A stretch of DNA of 64,000 bases from Myrmaecium sp. VS I D KN 1 (GCA_019775845.1 JADQAV010000028.1:124001-188000); one strand, 5' to 3'. Shown: positions 44,261-56,385, numbered from the stretch's first letter. Notes: generated from the letters alone by a model not told the origin. Made by a program: numbers and translations.

Positions 44261-46634
44261 TCACGCGAACGTACCCAGCCTGGGCCCAACGCGGCGTGCA
44301 GCGGGAGCTGGATTGGAATTGGCATTGCCCGATTTTTTGTTGCTGCTGGCTTTCACCAGAGGGCTGCCAGCTGGAGCTCGCTTCTTCCCCATAGAAGGAC
44401 CCCTCTTTCTCATCGGTGAAATGAGTGTCTCAGCTGAACGACCAGAGCGGACGGCGGTGGTGGCGGGGTTGTGAATGTCGTGATGAGGATTCTGCCTTGC
44501 AAGATCGCGGTACTTGTTTTGGTTGCTGCGGAATGAAGTTACGACGCCACGGGCGCGATCAAAGTGAGACAGCATGGATTCCGTCAAATGACGAGCTCGC
44601 TCAGCAGCAGCAGATTGAGGCCGGGCGGGAGTGGAGCCAAAATTAGCCGCAGTCGACCCAGCCGGGGTGGCAGGCACATCAGTTTCCTCGCCACCTTCCT
44701 CATCGTACGTATCGCTGCCGCCGAAATCGATAAAGGCATCGAGGTTGATGTTGTTTTCCGGATCCTCATCCTCCATGTCGTCCTCGTCGAACGGATCGAA
44801 GTCGTCCTCATCCAGCATAATGTTGCCGTTCGCATCGAAGCTCTTGAACGGATAGAAAGCCTCAGGAGGTCCAATGATCTGTCCGCGGAGGAGAGCATCA
44901 TCGGTGATCCCCGCACCAAACATGCCGCCGAACATGATGTCCATAGCATTGCCGTAGGGAGTAGCCGCATCACTGAAGTCGCTATCCTCACCGTGAAGCC
45001 CTGCAATCGAAGTCCGTGGGCTGTTGTTTGCTATGCTGCTATTACTGCTCTCGGTGAAGAAGTGTGACTCAGCATTCGGTTCTTGGGCGGGAAAGAGAAG
45101 CAGGTGCTTCCCCGTGGTATCGATGAGAGCGAGTGCCTTCTTAGGGTTGATATCGAAGGTACCCATGATGGGGCCTCTACGCTTGCTGCGCAGCTTGGAC
45201 CTCGGGAAGGGGACGGGACTGGGTCTCTTTGAGTTGGCTGGCGACTGCTTCTGAAGCAGAGAATGTGGACTGCTGACTGTGGGAGGCGGAGGAAGATCCT
45301 CGTCGGTAGTGTCACCAGTGTCAGCTGGGGGTTGGGATTAGCATATACGTCGCAGATGCATTCACATGGGGCAAAAGCATACTTTCATAGCCGCTGGAGC
45401 CAGCGTCGTCGGAATTTTCCTGATCGGATTCCTCGGACAAGGTAGGGATCTCGGCGTGGCCATCATCCCCACCGAAGTCCCAGTACGAATGTTCGCCATC
45501 GCTGCTGGCGCCCGTGTAGTCGCCATTGTCAGCATCAGCGTCGTTCTCGATCATTTGCAAGAAACTGGGCGGGAGCCTGTCCTGTTGCAGGAACAGGTCG
45601 GGGAAAACATTGCTATCCGATACGTCCGAGTCACTGGAGCTTGAATCGTCGGAAATGCGGATGTGGTCATCGAAGCGAACGCGCTTTGCGGTGCCGTCGG
45701 CGCCGTTCCTCTCAGCGGGCACCGGTGACGATGCGATGCGGTCTGCGCGAGCGAAGGAAGCGTCAAAGAAGGAGCCGCCATCAAGCAAGGAGTTGGAGAG
45801 GTAAGCGCCGCCGCCAAAGATGTCATCGTCAAGGTCGAGACCAAGGTCGCTGCCATCGCTGTCCAGAGACGGGCGGCGCTCCTTGGAATACATCTCCTCG
45901 AGCTCCTCAGCAGCGTCCCTAATCGCTTTCTCTTCTACCTCTTCGAGGTCAGGACCGACCTCTTCATTGTCGCTGATCAGATCTACAGCTGCATAGTCAT
46001 CGTCATCTAAATCTACGTTCTCTTCATCTGAAGAAGCAATTGCGTTGTCTGGAATATCTAGAAGATCTCCTTCACTTGGGGGCTGCGACTGGGATTCGTA
46101 AGCCAGCAGACCCGTCGAAGAACTGCTTAACCGGCGGGCCATCTTCTTTCGAGGGTAGCCGAGGGCTTTGCCCTCATTGCTGCTGGAGGCATCGCCAGCC
46201 AGGACTGAGTTTGCACTGATGTTGCTATAGGATCGCTTCTTGCTGTGGCCAACATGTTTGCCGGCAGCGCGCCCCGCCCCAAGGTAGGGGATATCTTCGT
46301 CCTCGGTCTCGTCGGGGTCGGCAGTAGCTTCAACGTGAATGGATGGGCGTTTGCCTTTGCCAGCACCCTTACCGCGGGACGGGGCGGCTGCTTCTTTCTC
46401 ATCATCTTCATCTTCATCTTGGTCCTCATTGCTATCTTCTTCATCGGCATCGGAACCCTCGTCACTGGAGGAGCCGTTGCCCCGAATTCCCTTATTTCGC
46501 ACGTCTTTGCCCTTTTGCGTGTGGATTGAAGCGGCGTGGACATTGTGTGATGAAGACTCGGGGCCTTGCAAAGATAGGCTGGGAGAACGCCCACCAGCGA
46601 TAGGGGAGGCGGTTTGAAGGGTGGTCTGAGACAT
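44261..46634 (-). CDS. Ifh1/Crf1-like acidic transcriptional regulator
   Basis: Two exons, 46634-45383 and 45324-44261, encode 771 aa. The intron of 58 bp (donor GTATGC, branch TGCTAATC) splices in phase 1 to give SSGYETDTGDTTDEDLPPPP. The N-terminal two-thirds are Ser/Asp/Glu-rich with basic patches (KKRSYSN, RKKMARRL). The conserved part spans the intron: SYWDFGGDDG, then TDEDLPPPP, then KRRGPIMGTFDINPKKALAL with IDTTGKHLLLFPA, and FGPPEAFYPF followed by acidic NLDAFIDFG. I recall this order from filamentous-fungal proteins annotated as Ifh1/Crf1 (regulators of ribosomal-protein genes acting with Fhl1). That name is tentative; the gene model is firm. The C-terminus is basic. Confidence 0.65.
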
Positions 46635-49548
46635 GGTGTGATATATCCGATGTTCTCTGTGTAGAAATTAAGGTAGTCTCCTCTAGAAATGGACAATGGA
46701 TAATCCAGGTGATGTCTGGTTCGAGGGTGGAGAGGAGCAGAGGGTCGGGCGGGCGAGAGGACAGGTGAAGGTGTTCGCAGCGAGTCTAACGCGGAGCGTA
46801 GTCGAAGGATGAGCGGATGAATACTTTCTATCGTGTTTTGGTGTGCAGTTGGTTTGGACCGAAAGGTACTATGAGGCCTTCCCGAGTCGCTTGAAGCTTC
46901 GTCGTAGTCCGTCTATCCGTCCGGAGGGAGGCAGACGATTCGAACGATGCGCGCGGTTGTCTTGGTGTAGCAGGCTATATTTGGAGCTCGAGAGGACGAT
47001 TTCAGCGTCGATTCTTCCGAATACAGGCGGGCCTTGTAATCGAAGAAGGTTGGATCGTTATCGTCGTGGAGGTTTGTTGGTGATATCTCTCGGTGGACTG
47101 GCTGTCGGACTGGAGGGCCCACGGGCGGCGAACCCTCCAGTGGGTGATTTACAGCTCAGCGGCAGCCTGCGGCATTGTTCTCGACGAAGATAGGTGGTTC
47201 TGTAGGGGTGGGGGAAAGAATAGGAGGGGTAGTGAGGGCGACTTCGTTGTCTGGAGCGGGTTTCTGGTGGAGGGAAGAGGTCAGAGAGTCGAGGCGGGAC
47301 GTGAACATTTTGTTAGGAACCAGGTCGGCGGCCCGAACGGGTTAGGCGGCGGAAGGGATGGGGCAGAGGCGGTGAGAGACACACAGTTCATCATCGGGAC
47401 CCCCCGCCGCTCGCTGCCTGTCGCTGCCTGTCGCCTTTCCCGGCTTCTTATTCGCCGCGTGCTGCCGTTGCGTGCGTGCCTTGCGTGCCCGCCCGGCCGA
47501 CCTGCCAATCACGCGTCGCCCCAGAGATCTGCCCGCTCGCTCGTCAGGACGGACGCAGATTCGCATGCGCATCGGGTCGGAAGGAGTTTAGAGGGGATTA
47601 GGGATGAGGAAAGAAGAAAGTCATCGCGAGCAATTGTGAACAAGTTGCGAGATGCTATAAGGTATTGCTACATACAGACATGTCCCGTTTACAGTGTATC
47701 TGTGAATCTGTCCATCTGTCCATCTACTAGAAAATAACTCGAGATCCTCCACATCCTCCTCCTCCGCCTATCACCTCATCGTCATGATCACCTTTCCCCA
47801 TCAACGATGAACCCGCCATATCGTCATACTCCCCCATCCGAGGAACGACAATCCTTCCCTCCTCTCCTCCATTCCCCCTCCCAAACTACCAGAAAAAAAA
47901 AGTTTCGACAGTCCCAAACCCAATCGCCAAAAAGCTAGCAACCGCCTGGCATTGAGTACGCAGTAACTACAACAGAACCACCTACCCAGGCGCCCAGAGC
48001 ATCACCTTCCCCCTCTCACTTCACTCACTCACTCCCGTCATCCATCCGCGGAACCAGCTAGATAGCAACGGACCGGCCAAGCAAGAAAAAAAAAACATGC
48101 CATTTACAGGTGACTGACTCGAGACCTTCCATCACCACCGAAGGTGGAAGAGAAAAAAAGCGCCCCACCCGGGAAGCCGGGCCCAGCCCAGCCCAGGGCC
48201 GCCGCCGTCCCCGCCGCCGCCCCGCTGTGAGACCCGCCGCGGAGTTAACGATGGAACGTAAGGGCGCCGGCCTCTCCAGGTTTTTCCGGCTCGTCATTGC
48301 TGGGTGGTGATGGTGATGTGTATAGGTACTCCGTAGGTACTTGTCATTTGCGTATAGAGGTATAGAGTCAAGGTATGTATGGATATGGGAGGTGAGATGT
48401 ATATAATTTATAGGGAGGTTATTCTTAAAGGCTCCCCGTGCGTGTTGTGTTTCGCAGGCTCTCCTGGGCGGGCGGCTACCTACAGTAGCATCCTCGGCTC
48501 GGCTGGAATACTTCGTATGTGATGCATAGTAGCACTCCTTCTCCTCGCCTTCCCTTTGGAGAGCGGACATCGCTCGTATTGCTCATAACCTCACAACAAA
48601 CATCTTCAAAAGCGTATGTACCTTGGGTACTATACATACACAGATCAATGGGAGTGACCAAGGGAATATGTAGAGTATATACATACAGTATGCATGCACC
48701 ACCCCCCAACCTCTCCCCCTCTCTCTCCGCCGTGCCGAAATGATGCACATGCGATCAGTTCTTCCAGACGCTCGCGAGCGGTCCCTGCGCCGGTGACCAC
48801 GACGACGGGACGTCCATGAGATCTGTGCTTCTTCCTCTACCCCTCCTTCATTCTGCCGGACATATTCGACGTCGGAGCGGAGGAGTCAGACCCCCTCTCA
48901 TGTCATGTGAAGGAAAGAGAAGAGGGACAGGGGGAGGAGGAATGATATATTTACATGGAATATGAGATTGATGGAGGTTAACCGAGCAAAAAGAAATTTC
49001 CCCTCGGTATATCCGTCCGTCTTCTCAACCTCAGAACACAAGGTACGGTTGGTTGATAAAGCAAAGCGGGATCACCTCAACTCCTCGGACTTCGAACTCC
49101 GAAATGAGGGTTCTCCGTCTGTGCACGGGGGAGGGGGCAGTTTCATCTTCTCGAAGGGATGGTAAATGGTACGTAGGGAATATATTGTAAATGAAGAAGC
49201 GGATATAACCCCTTCTTTGTCTTTATATCTATCTTTATGGAGAGTGTGAAACTCCTCACCTCTTTAGGAATCTCCGGACCCGGCTATTATATCTTTGTAT
49301 CCGGACGTACAACAGGGAAGTAGAATGGAAAGAAGAAAAAAAATGTGCAGTGCTTTTATCCAGAGTGTTGAGGAACGCAAAGTATCAGGCTACGAGGACC
49401 GGAGAGAGGCATCCACTCAGGCATCAATATCATTACCTCGGTCACCTAACAACGTCCTTCCCACTGCCTCTTCCACTCTATCAAACAACATTCATCCATA
49501 TCGGAATAATTCATTTTACTACTCCTCTACAGATGGACTACCATCGTC
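46635..49548. other. Intergenic, no gene recognised
   Basis: 2.9 kb between the starts of two divergent genes. Frames such as 46843-47193 (plus), 47093-47737 (plus) and 48058-48570 (minus) show no recognisable protein features. A GC-rich block near 48170-48240 contains CCGCCG repeats. No RNA gene was identified. Confidence 0.45.
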
Positions 49549-51330
49549 ATGCTCCTTCTTAGTCATGTAGCCTTTTATCTAGTCGTGCTCCTCTTTCACT
49601 TTACCTGCCTGTCTTTCCAGCGGCCGTTGTTTGCTGATCTGCACATCGAACTTGCTCCGTCCTTTTCTACCAGTGGCACTGCTGATGCCATCAAGATCTC
49701 CGTAGCATACCAGAGCGATGTGAGGCCCATCGGCACGCCGCTATTTTGGTTCTACAGGTCTGTCGGCGGTGTCTTGCTGCACGAGCATGAAGACGCGATC
49801 CGGATCAGTGACTTCTTGGGCCCAGTGGACTACCACCTGGAAGACGACCACACGGAAGAAGGCGATCAGCTACGGAGAGTCATCACTGATCGTCAAACGG
49901 AGGGGTACCTCACGGCCGAGTATAACGTCCTCCCAACTCGCATACCTTCCAACACCACATCAACACCGCCCGTCGACTTCCATGCTGAAGGTAAGGGATT
50001 CGTTGCTGGCGCGAAAGGAATCACCCTGTTCCCGGACGATGAAGAATGGTTCAAACTAGCGCTTCGCTGGAACGTTTCTACCGCGCCAATGGGATCACGC
50101 TTTCTGTCCTCCCTGGGCGAGGACGACATATCCGATGAACTCACCACGAACCGCTACCTTCAAGACGAAACCTTCGCCGGCGGCATCATGTCCAGCTACA
50201 CCTGGTCACCCGCATTCGGCGTCTACTGGTTCACGGATCCCCCCTTCAACATCACCCACGTCGCCCACCACACCCGCTACCTTTTCGAGTACCTCAGCGC
50301 CATGTTCCAGAGCGGCACCCTCCACACCCGCATCATCCTCCGACGTAACCACCACCATTCCACCTCCCTCACCTCCGCTGGCTCCAACCTCCGCACCCTC
50401 ATCCTCGCCTACACAGACCAATTCCCCGACCCCCGCACCCCCAGCACCATCACCGAGCTCTTCACCGCGACCCTCGCATCCCCCTACCTAACCCTCACAC
50501 CCCCAGAGCTCTCCCAACCCCTCAACGAAACCTGGTACACCCCCTCCCTCTCAACCTACTACTCCCTCCTCCTCCCCTCCCCCTCCCACCTCCACCTCAC
50601 CTCCCACCACCACCTCGCCTCCCGCCTCAACCGACGCCTCCACACCTACTACACCTCCCCCCTCCTGCACCTCCCCACCCCCATCCTCGCCACCCTCGTC
50701 GCCCACGGCGACCCACACGCACCACACACCCTCACCACCCGCGGCCTCCTCTGGCTCCTCCACCTCGTCGCGCACCTCCCCTCCCCGGCGCACCTCGACC
50801 GCGCCGTGGCCGCCCTCCGCCTCCCCGCCCGCCCCGGCTGGGACCCGCCCCGACTAGACGACCTCTTCGCCGCGTTGACCCCGCACCTCCCCCCCACCTT
50901 CGACCTCCGCCGCTCCTTCGCCGCCATGCTGCGTGGCGACCCGCCGCTCCCCGATCCCGCCGTGCTGGGCGCTGGCTACACGGTCGCGCGCGTGCAGCGC
51001 GAACGCTGGGCGTTAGGCTTTGCGCCGTCGTCTCTGAGGGTTGGGGGACGCGTGACCGGGCTGCTGCCGGGTAGTCGTGCGATGCGGGCGGGCTTGCGCG
51101 AGGGGGATGAGGTGTGTGGGTGGAGTGCAAGGGGATTGGTGGCGGAGGAGTGGGAGGCGCGGATGGGGGTTGATGTGTGGCGGAGGGATGGCGAGAGAGA
51201 GGGAGAGGGAGAGGTGGAGAGGGTGTGGTGGTGGCCGCGTGGGGAGAAGAAGGTGGAGTGTTGGGTTTTTGTGCCGGAGGATGGGATGGTTGTGGAGGTG
51301 GAGGAGGAGTATGGGTGGCAGGAGCTGTGA
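49549..51330 (+). CDS. M61-like protein lacking the zinc site, with C-terminal PDZ-like region
   Basis: A single exon of 593 aa. A hydrophobic N-terminus (MLLLSHVAFYLVVLLFHFTC) acts as signal peptide or anchor. The body follows the fungal M61 (glycyl-aminopeptidase-like) order: N-terminal beta region beginning DLHIELAPSF, then FHAEGKGFVAGAKG, LRWNVS and SLGEDD, then FGVYWFTDPPF. The catalytic-domain landmarks WYTPSLSTYYSLLLP and YYTSPLLHLPTP come next, and then a PDZ-like tail (ERWALGFAPSSLRVGG ... VTGLLPGSRAMRAGLREGDEV). Where active relatives have HExxH, this protein reads ITELFTATLASP near residue 300-310. The downstream Glu of the EYYS motif is Thr in STYYS. It is probably a non-catalytic pseudoenzyme. 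A CTTTCCAG just before the RPLFADLH segment could be an acceptor from an unseen first exon, so the start is uncertain. Confidence 0.7.
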   Translation: MLLLSHVAFYLVVLLFHFTCLSFQRPLFADLHIELAPSFSTSGTADAIKISVAYQSDVRPIGTPLFWFYRSVGGVLLHEHEDAIRISDFLGPVDYHLEDDHTEEGDQLRRVITDRQTEGYLTAEYNVLPTRIPSNTTSTPPVDFHAEGKGFVAGAKGITLFPDDEEWFKLALRWNVSTAPMGSRFLSSLGEDDISDELTTNRYLQDETFAGGIMSSYTWSPAFGVYWFTDPPFNITHVAHHTRYLFEYLSAMFQSGTLHTRIILRRNHHHSTSLTSAGSNLRTLILAYTDQFPDPRTPSTITELFTATLASPYLTLTPPELSQPLNETWYTPSLSTYYSLLLPSPSHLHLTSHHHLASRLNRRLHTYYTSPLLHLPTPILATLVAHGDPHAPHTLTTRGLLWLLHLVAHLPSPAHLDRAVAALRLPARPGWDPPRLDDLFAALTPHLPPTFDLRRSFAAMLRGDPPLPDPAVLGAGYTVARVQRERWALGFAPSSLRVGGRVTGLLPGSRAMRAGLREGDEVCGWSARGLVAEEWEARMGVDVWRRDGEREGEGEVERVWWWPRGEKKVECWVFVPEDGMVVEVEEEYGWQEL

Positions 51331-51911
51331 AGGTGGTGAGTTTCTTGTTGGTATGAAGATGTCGTCGGTCTGGTGACCGGTCTGTCTGGCCGGAGACGAG
51401 GAAAGCTTAGAGAAAAGGCGAGAGATGGAGCATCTAAGAAAGTAAAGCACAATGACTATAGGATAAGCGGATGTGAAGAGGGATGGGAAAAGGAGGGAAG
51501 AGGAACGGTGTTAGCGGTGTGGGGGGATATCATATACACTATAAACCTATAAGCCGATACCGATACCAGTACATATATCTATACAAGGCGAAGCAGAATA
51601 AGAAGGAGAGGAAAAGAGAAAGAAGGAGAAGACGTCCGTGGGATACTTTTTTTACCCCGTTTTTCCTTTGAGTTTCTTGCTCTCATGCATCCCCTTCGGG
51701 AACACAGAAAAAGAGGAGGGGAAAGGAAGAGGAAAGGAAGAGAAGAAAAGGGAGAAGTCAGTGAGGGAATGTGAATACATAGTCCCGTGAAGAAGAAAGA
51801 ACAAAAGGGAGAGAGAGAAGCAGGCAAAAAGCAGGCAAGCGCCCAAGCGTCCCAGAAGAGACATAAAAAGCCCCAAATCAAGGCGCAAAAGAAAGAGAGC
51901 AGATCAGCAGA
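51331..51911. other. Convergent 3' intergenic region
   Basis: Between the 3' ends of the M61-like gene and MCM10. Purine-rich on the plus strand near 51590-51860. No gene is seen. Confidence 0.5.
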
Positions 51912-54560
51912 TCAAACGATCTCCAACCCATCATCATCGTCATCATCGTCATCCATCGTCGTATCCTCATCACCAACATGACGACCAGCGACAGCGGACG
52001 TCCTCCCCAAGCTCTCCCGCCCCGGCTCCCGGATCCCCTTCTCCCCCAGCATGAACCGCGCCTTCTTCTTCACCGGCGAAAGCGACATCTCACGGTCCGT
52101 CTGCGCCGCAGGCAGCGCCGGGGCCGGGGCCGACGACGACGAGTCCTTCTTCGGACTCAACACAAGACCCCGAGTAAACGCGCCCCGCCACCCAACAGGC
52201 TCGGAGCCCCTCTCCTTCGCCGCCCCCGCCCCCGCCCCCGCCCCCGCCGCCGACGCGCTGACAGTGCGCTTCCGCTTCACAGGACTAAGCGTAATATCCG
52301 CAGCCTTCCGACCCAGCAAGCCCAAACTCGCCGCGTCCCGCTTCGGCTTCGGCCTCTCCTTCTCCTCCGCCTCCATGCCCGCGCTCTCCCACAGACTCAG
52401 ATCGGCCGCCGCGCCTCCCTCGCTCAACGGCGCCTTCACGCCCGTCTTCGTCCCTGTGCCTGTCCGCGACCCATCATCCTCGGCCTTGAGGCGCATGTAC
52501 TGCCCGCCCAACCCGCCGAGGGGCATCTGGCCCAGCTTGCGAGCGAGCGCGCGCTCGCGCTCGCGCTCCGCGAGCCGCTTCTGCTGGGCCTCGGCCTTGC
52601 CGGCGCCGCGGAAGTCGGCGCGCAAATCCTCCTCGTCCAGCAGGATCGCCGCCGAGGTCGCGCCGCCGCCCGGGTTGATGTACATGGTCTCGTGCAGGGT
52701 CGGGTCGTGGTAGACGCCCTCGCGCCGCAGCGTCTCGGCCGGGCGGCCGCTGGCCCCGCCGCCAAACATGCCGAATCGGCCCCCGCCGCCGCCGCCGCCC
52801 CCNNNNNNNCCCGTCCACCCCGCCATCGTGTTGATTTCCATCCGGCCCCGCTTCGCCTTCTGCACCTGCAGGTTGACGTGGAACTCACAGTGCGCCGTCC
52901 GACGGCGATCCACCCAGGCCTCGCACGTCCGGCCATCCTTCCGGCCGGCCTGGCAGAAGCCCAGGTCGCGGGCCCGCCCGAGCTCCAGCACCGTGTCCTC
53001 GCTGCTCGTCAGCTTCAGGCTGAACGCGCCCGTCGCCCGGTTCCGGGGCGGCATGACGTCCGGGTTGAGGACGGCGACGACGGCCCCGACCGGCAGCTTC
53101 CAGAACCGGCTGAAGCCGCTGTCGAACAGGTACAGGTCCAGCTCCCACTTCAGGTCCGTCAGCCGCAGCACCATGAACTTGGCCGGCCCCTGCTCCACGT
53201 CGTCGGCGTCGGCGCCGCCGCCGGTGTGAATCCGCCGGCCGTTCTTGTGCGAGAGCGGCGTGGATTTGGCGGCGATGATGCCGATAACGACGTAGTCCGA
53301 TTCGACGTCGGGTGGGTCGTAGTTCGGTCCTGTGACTTCCTTTAGTAGCGCTGGGATCGTGTACAGGGCGCGGGATTCGAGGGTGCGGGTGAGGGTGGCG
53401 TGTGGAATGAGACGTTTTGAGAGGTGGATGCCGGAGTAGGGCTCGTAGCTGGCTTCGGCGGTGTCGGCTTTGGCGGCGGCGGCGGAGGAGGAAGAGGAGG
53501 CGGCGGAGGAGGCTTCGGATATCGACTTGGAGGAAGGTCGAGAAGTGGCGGGTGCAGGTGCGGGGAATGACGCGGTAATGCGTGAGGTATTTGTCAAAGG
53601 CGTGTGAGAAGTGGACTGAATGGCGGCAGAGAAACTGGAGGAGACTCCGCCGGATGTGTGTGGCCTTCGGGGTGTGGCCGATGGGGGTGGCATCAGGTCT
53701 TTGGCGGAGATGGTATGCGCTGAATATCGGGTATTGTGTGACTGTTGGGACGATGCTCGGGATGTCGACGGGGTGCCCTGGCCCAGCTCAGCGCGGTTGA
53801 GGCCGAAGCCACGAGACCTCGCCTTCTGTATGCGCTCTTGCTTCTCCTCCTGCACCTTTTCGTTCAGCCTACTGGCAGCGATCCTCTCGCTGAAAGACAT
53901 TGGTTTCGGTCCAGATGATTCCGCTTGCTTGCCAGAGCCGATAGCTGCCGATTTCGAAAGGCGGGACGCAGTGGAGATAGCCTGAGACCGCTGGTTCGGG
54001 GCTCTTTTTAACGAGACGTCCTGTGCCCGTAGGCCCTTGTCGATGCCCAGTCGTTTCGCAGGTGAGATGGGGTCGGCAGGTGGCCGTCTTTCCCGGGTCG
54101 GTGATACAGGCACCTGAACAGCTGTTGTAGGCTCCTGTCTCCTGAAGCTGGTCGAGGTGCTTGGCCGGGACGAGCCTTGGGAGCTTACGCCGTCTTGTTC
54201 GTGCCGTTTGGCCTTGGCCGCTTGCAGTTTTTTCAGCTTGAGCTTCGCCTCCAAGGCTTGCAGCTTCAGCTGTAGGGTCTCTTCGTCCTCGTCCTCCTCC
54301 GTGTCCGAGCCGGCAGTGTCCATCAACCTTAAGGCAGCAGCAGGCCGCTTGAGTGGTGAAGGGGAGGTCTCCCGTTGGCACTGGCGCTCCCGCTCCCGTT
54401 GTCGTTCTTCATATTTCTTCCTTCCGCTCGGCGAGCTCATCAAGGCCTCGTAGGGCGATTTGGGGGGCCAGTTCGGTTCATTGGATGAGACTGCTTTGTC
54501 GTGTCAGCCACACTCCTTGATTATACGGCATTGCGCGATTGGAGGTTTACCTCGAGACAT
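51912..54560 (-). CDS. MCM10: Minichromosome maintenance protein 10
   Basis: Two exons, 54560-54551 (only 10 nt of coding) and 54490-51912, encode about 862 aa. The 60-bp intron has donor GTAAAC and branch GCTGAC. The splice yields MSRVSSNEPNWPPKSPYEAL, the usual Mcm10 N-terminus. Mcm10 loads and activates the CMG helicase and stabilises Pol alpha at replication origins. An N-terminal coiled-coil region (LQLKLQALEAKLKLKKLQAAK) is followed by a long disordered part. The conserved OB-fold core begins near residue 345 (YSGIHLSKRLIPHATL) and includes FMVLRLTDLKWELDLYLFD. The zinc finger runs from Cys516 (FCQAGRKDGRTCEAW ... HCEFH). A 7-N gap at 52803-52809 interrupts a Gly-rich linker without breaking frame. 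The C-terminal third is low complexity and G-rich in coding sense. Confidence 0.93.
52803..52809. other. Assembly gap (7 N) inside MCM10
   Basis: Seven N sit in a C-rich stretch (plus strand) that encodes a poly-Gly linker on the minus strand. Both flanks remain in the same frame, but the true length is unknown. Confidence 0.85.
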
Positions 54561-55007
54561 GGCTGGTCCTCGGCCTGTGGTGTGCTCACCTCGCGAGCTG
54601 AAGCGGGATGTCTGGCGCAAACGAAGTCGCTAGTAACGGCAGAACCATATCCAGGGGGGGAGCGGTGGTGGTGGTAGGTTGCGCAAAAGGAGTGACACAA
54701 CAAAGTTGGAGATGAGAGACAAACGTGCGCGCCCTCGAGTCAGCCTGATCAACCCCCCGCAAAAGCACAAAAAGCGTCTCGAATCACGGCTGGGCAGTTG
54801 GTGTTTTGGTTTCAGTCCCTGAGGCTGCCTGAGGTTGAAACAAGTCCGCTAATGGTTACGCTGAGAGCCTGAGGCATCCGAAACGCGCAACGACGCGTCT
54901 GCGCGCGTTTCCCATAATTGATCCTCGTCGTACGAAGACCATCGACCGATTGCTCCACCATTCACAATCACCACCATTAGTGATTTTTTTGGCCTCAATT
55001 TCCAGAT
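54561..55007. promoter_or_regulatory. Divergent promoter, MCM10 / RNase H2B
   Basis: A 447-bp region shared by two DNA-replication and repair genes. It contains an ACGCG cluster at 54883-54908. Confidence 0.55.
54883..54908. promoter_or_regulatory. MCB-like (MBF) site cluster
   Basis: Three ACGCG cores in 26 bp: 54883-54887 (plus), a full ACGCGT at 54893-54898, and CGCGT at 54904-54908. The cluster lies about 100 bp before the RNase H2B start and about 325 bp before the MCM10 start. MBF binding is an inference from the known S-phase motif. Confidence 0.45.
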
Positions 55008-56385
55008 ATGCGGACAAGATCTAAAGCGTCCTCCGCAACGGAGGCCTCCAAAGACGCAGACGAAGCCGTCGCCGCGATCTCCACCAAGACCGTCGCTCCC
55101 AGCGTCGACAATCCCCACAAGCTCTTCATCCTCCCGAAAGATGCCTCCTCGGATGCTCGAATCGTAACGCTGTCGAATCCCGCCACTGGATCCGCGAATC
55201 GCTACTATTTCTGCCCGGAGAAGGGCTTCTACGAGTTCACCAGGATCGCCGCGCCGAAGAAGACTCCGCGCAGCTGGCTTCTCTCCTCCCGATCAGTCCA
55301 GCGAGATGGACACCAAACAAGCGGAGAGCAAAAAAGCCCAGAGAAGCCGGCGGAGCGTAATGAGACGTCGGACATGCCAACTCAAGCACCGCAAAGCTAC
55401 ATAACCAAAGACGCATCCCTTTTCGTAGTGACGCCCATCGACGCACTCTTCCTCGTCCTCCCCGCACTGCACCCGTCCACCACCAAAGCCGGCACCAAAC
55501 AGATGTTCCTCTCCGTCGACGACTACTTCGACGTCCTCAGCGCCAGCTCTCCGCACATGCGGCAGCTGCTCCGCAACGCCACCACGCGCGCCCTCCTCGA
55601 GCGCCGCATGGCCGCCATCTGCGACACCGTCGACGCCGGCGACGAGAAGATGTACCGGCTCTCGATCGAGAAGCTGGCGGCGGAGCTCCTCGCCAAGGCC
55701 CGCCGGATGGTCGCCAACGGCCTGCCCGCCTCCATGGAGGACAAGTTCATCCGCGCCGCGCTCGAGGTGCCGGTTATGGCCGTCAAGCGTGAGGACAGCG
55801 ACGTTAGCATCGCCGCCGCCACCGAGGCGGAGAACAGCGTTCCCATCGCCGAGGACATGGAAGAAGAAAAAGAAAAAGCGGGAAAGGACACACCACCCAC
55901 AGGAGCGGACGATCAAGCCGACACGCAGCCCACCACAGCCACCACATCCCTCGACCCCACCGAAACCGCCATCGACGCACCCCCCTCGATCCCGCAACTC
56001 CTCCGCCTCCGCACCGCCCTCTCCTTCCTCCTCACCAGCTACATCCCCTCCCACCTCCACCCCATCCTCAGCCCCTCCTCCTCCTCCTCCCCATCCCCCA
56101 CCCCCTACCCCCTCACCTTCCACCCCCTCACCACCCACCTCACGCACCTCGCCACCCTGCGCGCCCGCGCCCACGCCCTCCGCGCCCTCAGCGACAACAT
56201 CAGCCGCAAACGCGCCGGAGCCGGGGGGAACGACGACGAGCAAGCCGACCGCCACGCCGAGAAGCGACGGCGCAAGGAGGAGGAGGAGAAGAGGAAGAAG
56301 ATGCAGAGTCGTGCGGTGCGCGAGTTGAAGAAGGTGGATACGACCGGGATGCGGAAGCTGAGTTGTTTTTTTGGGAAGAAGGCGT

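Noticed and set aside
51978-53345. Plus-strand 455-codon frame opposite MCM10
   Set aside because: Antisense shadow rich in Arg/Pro/Leu that also crosses an N gap.
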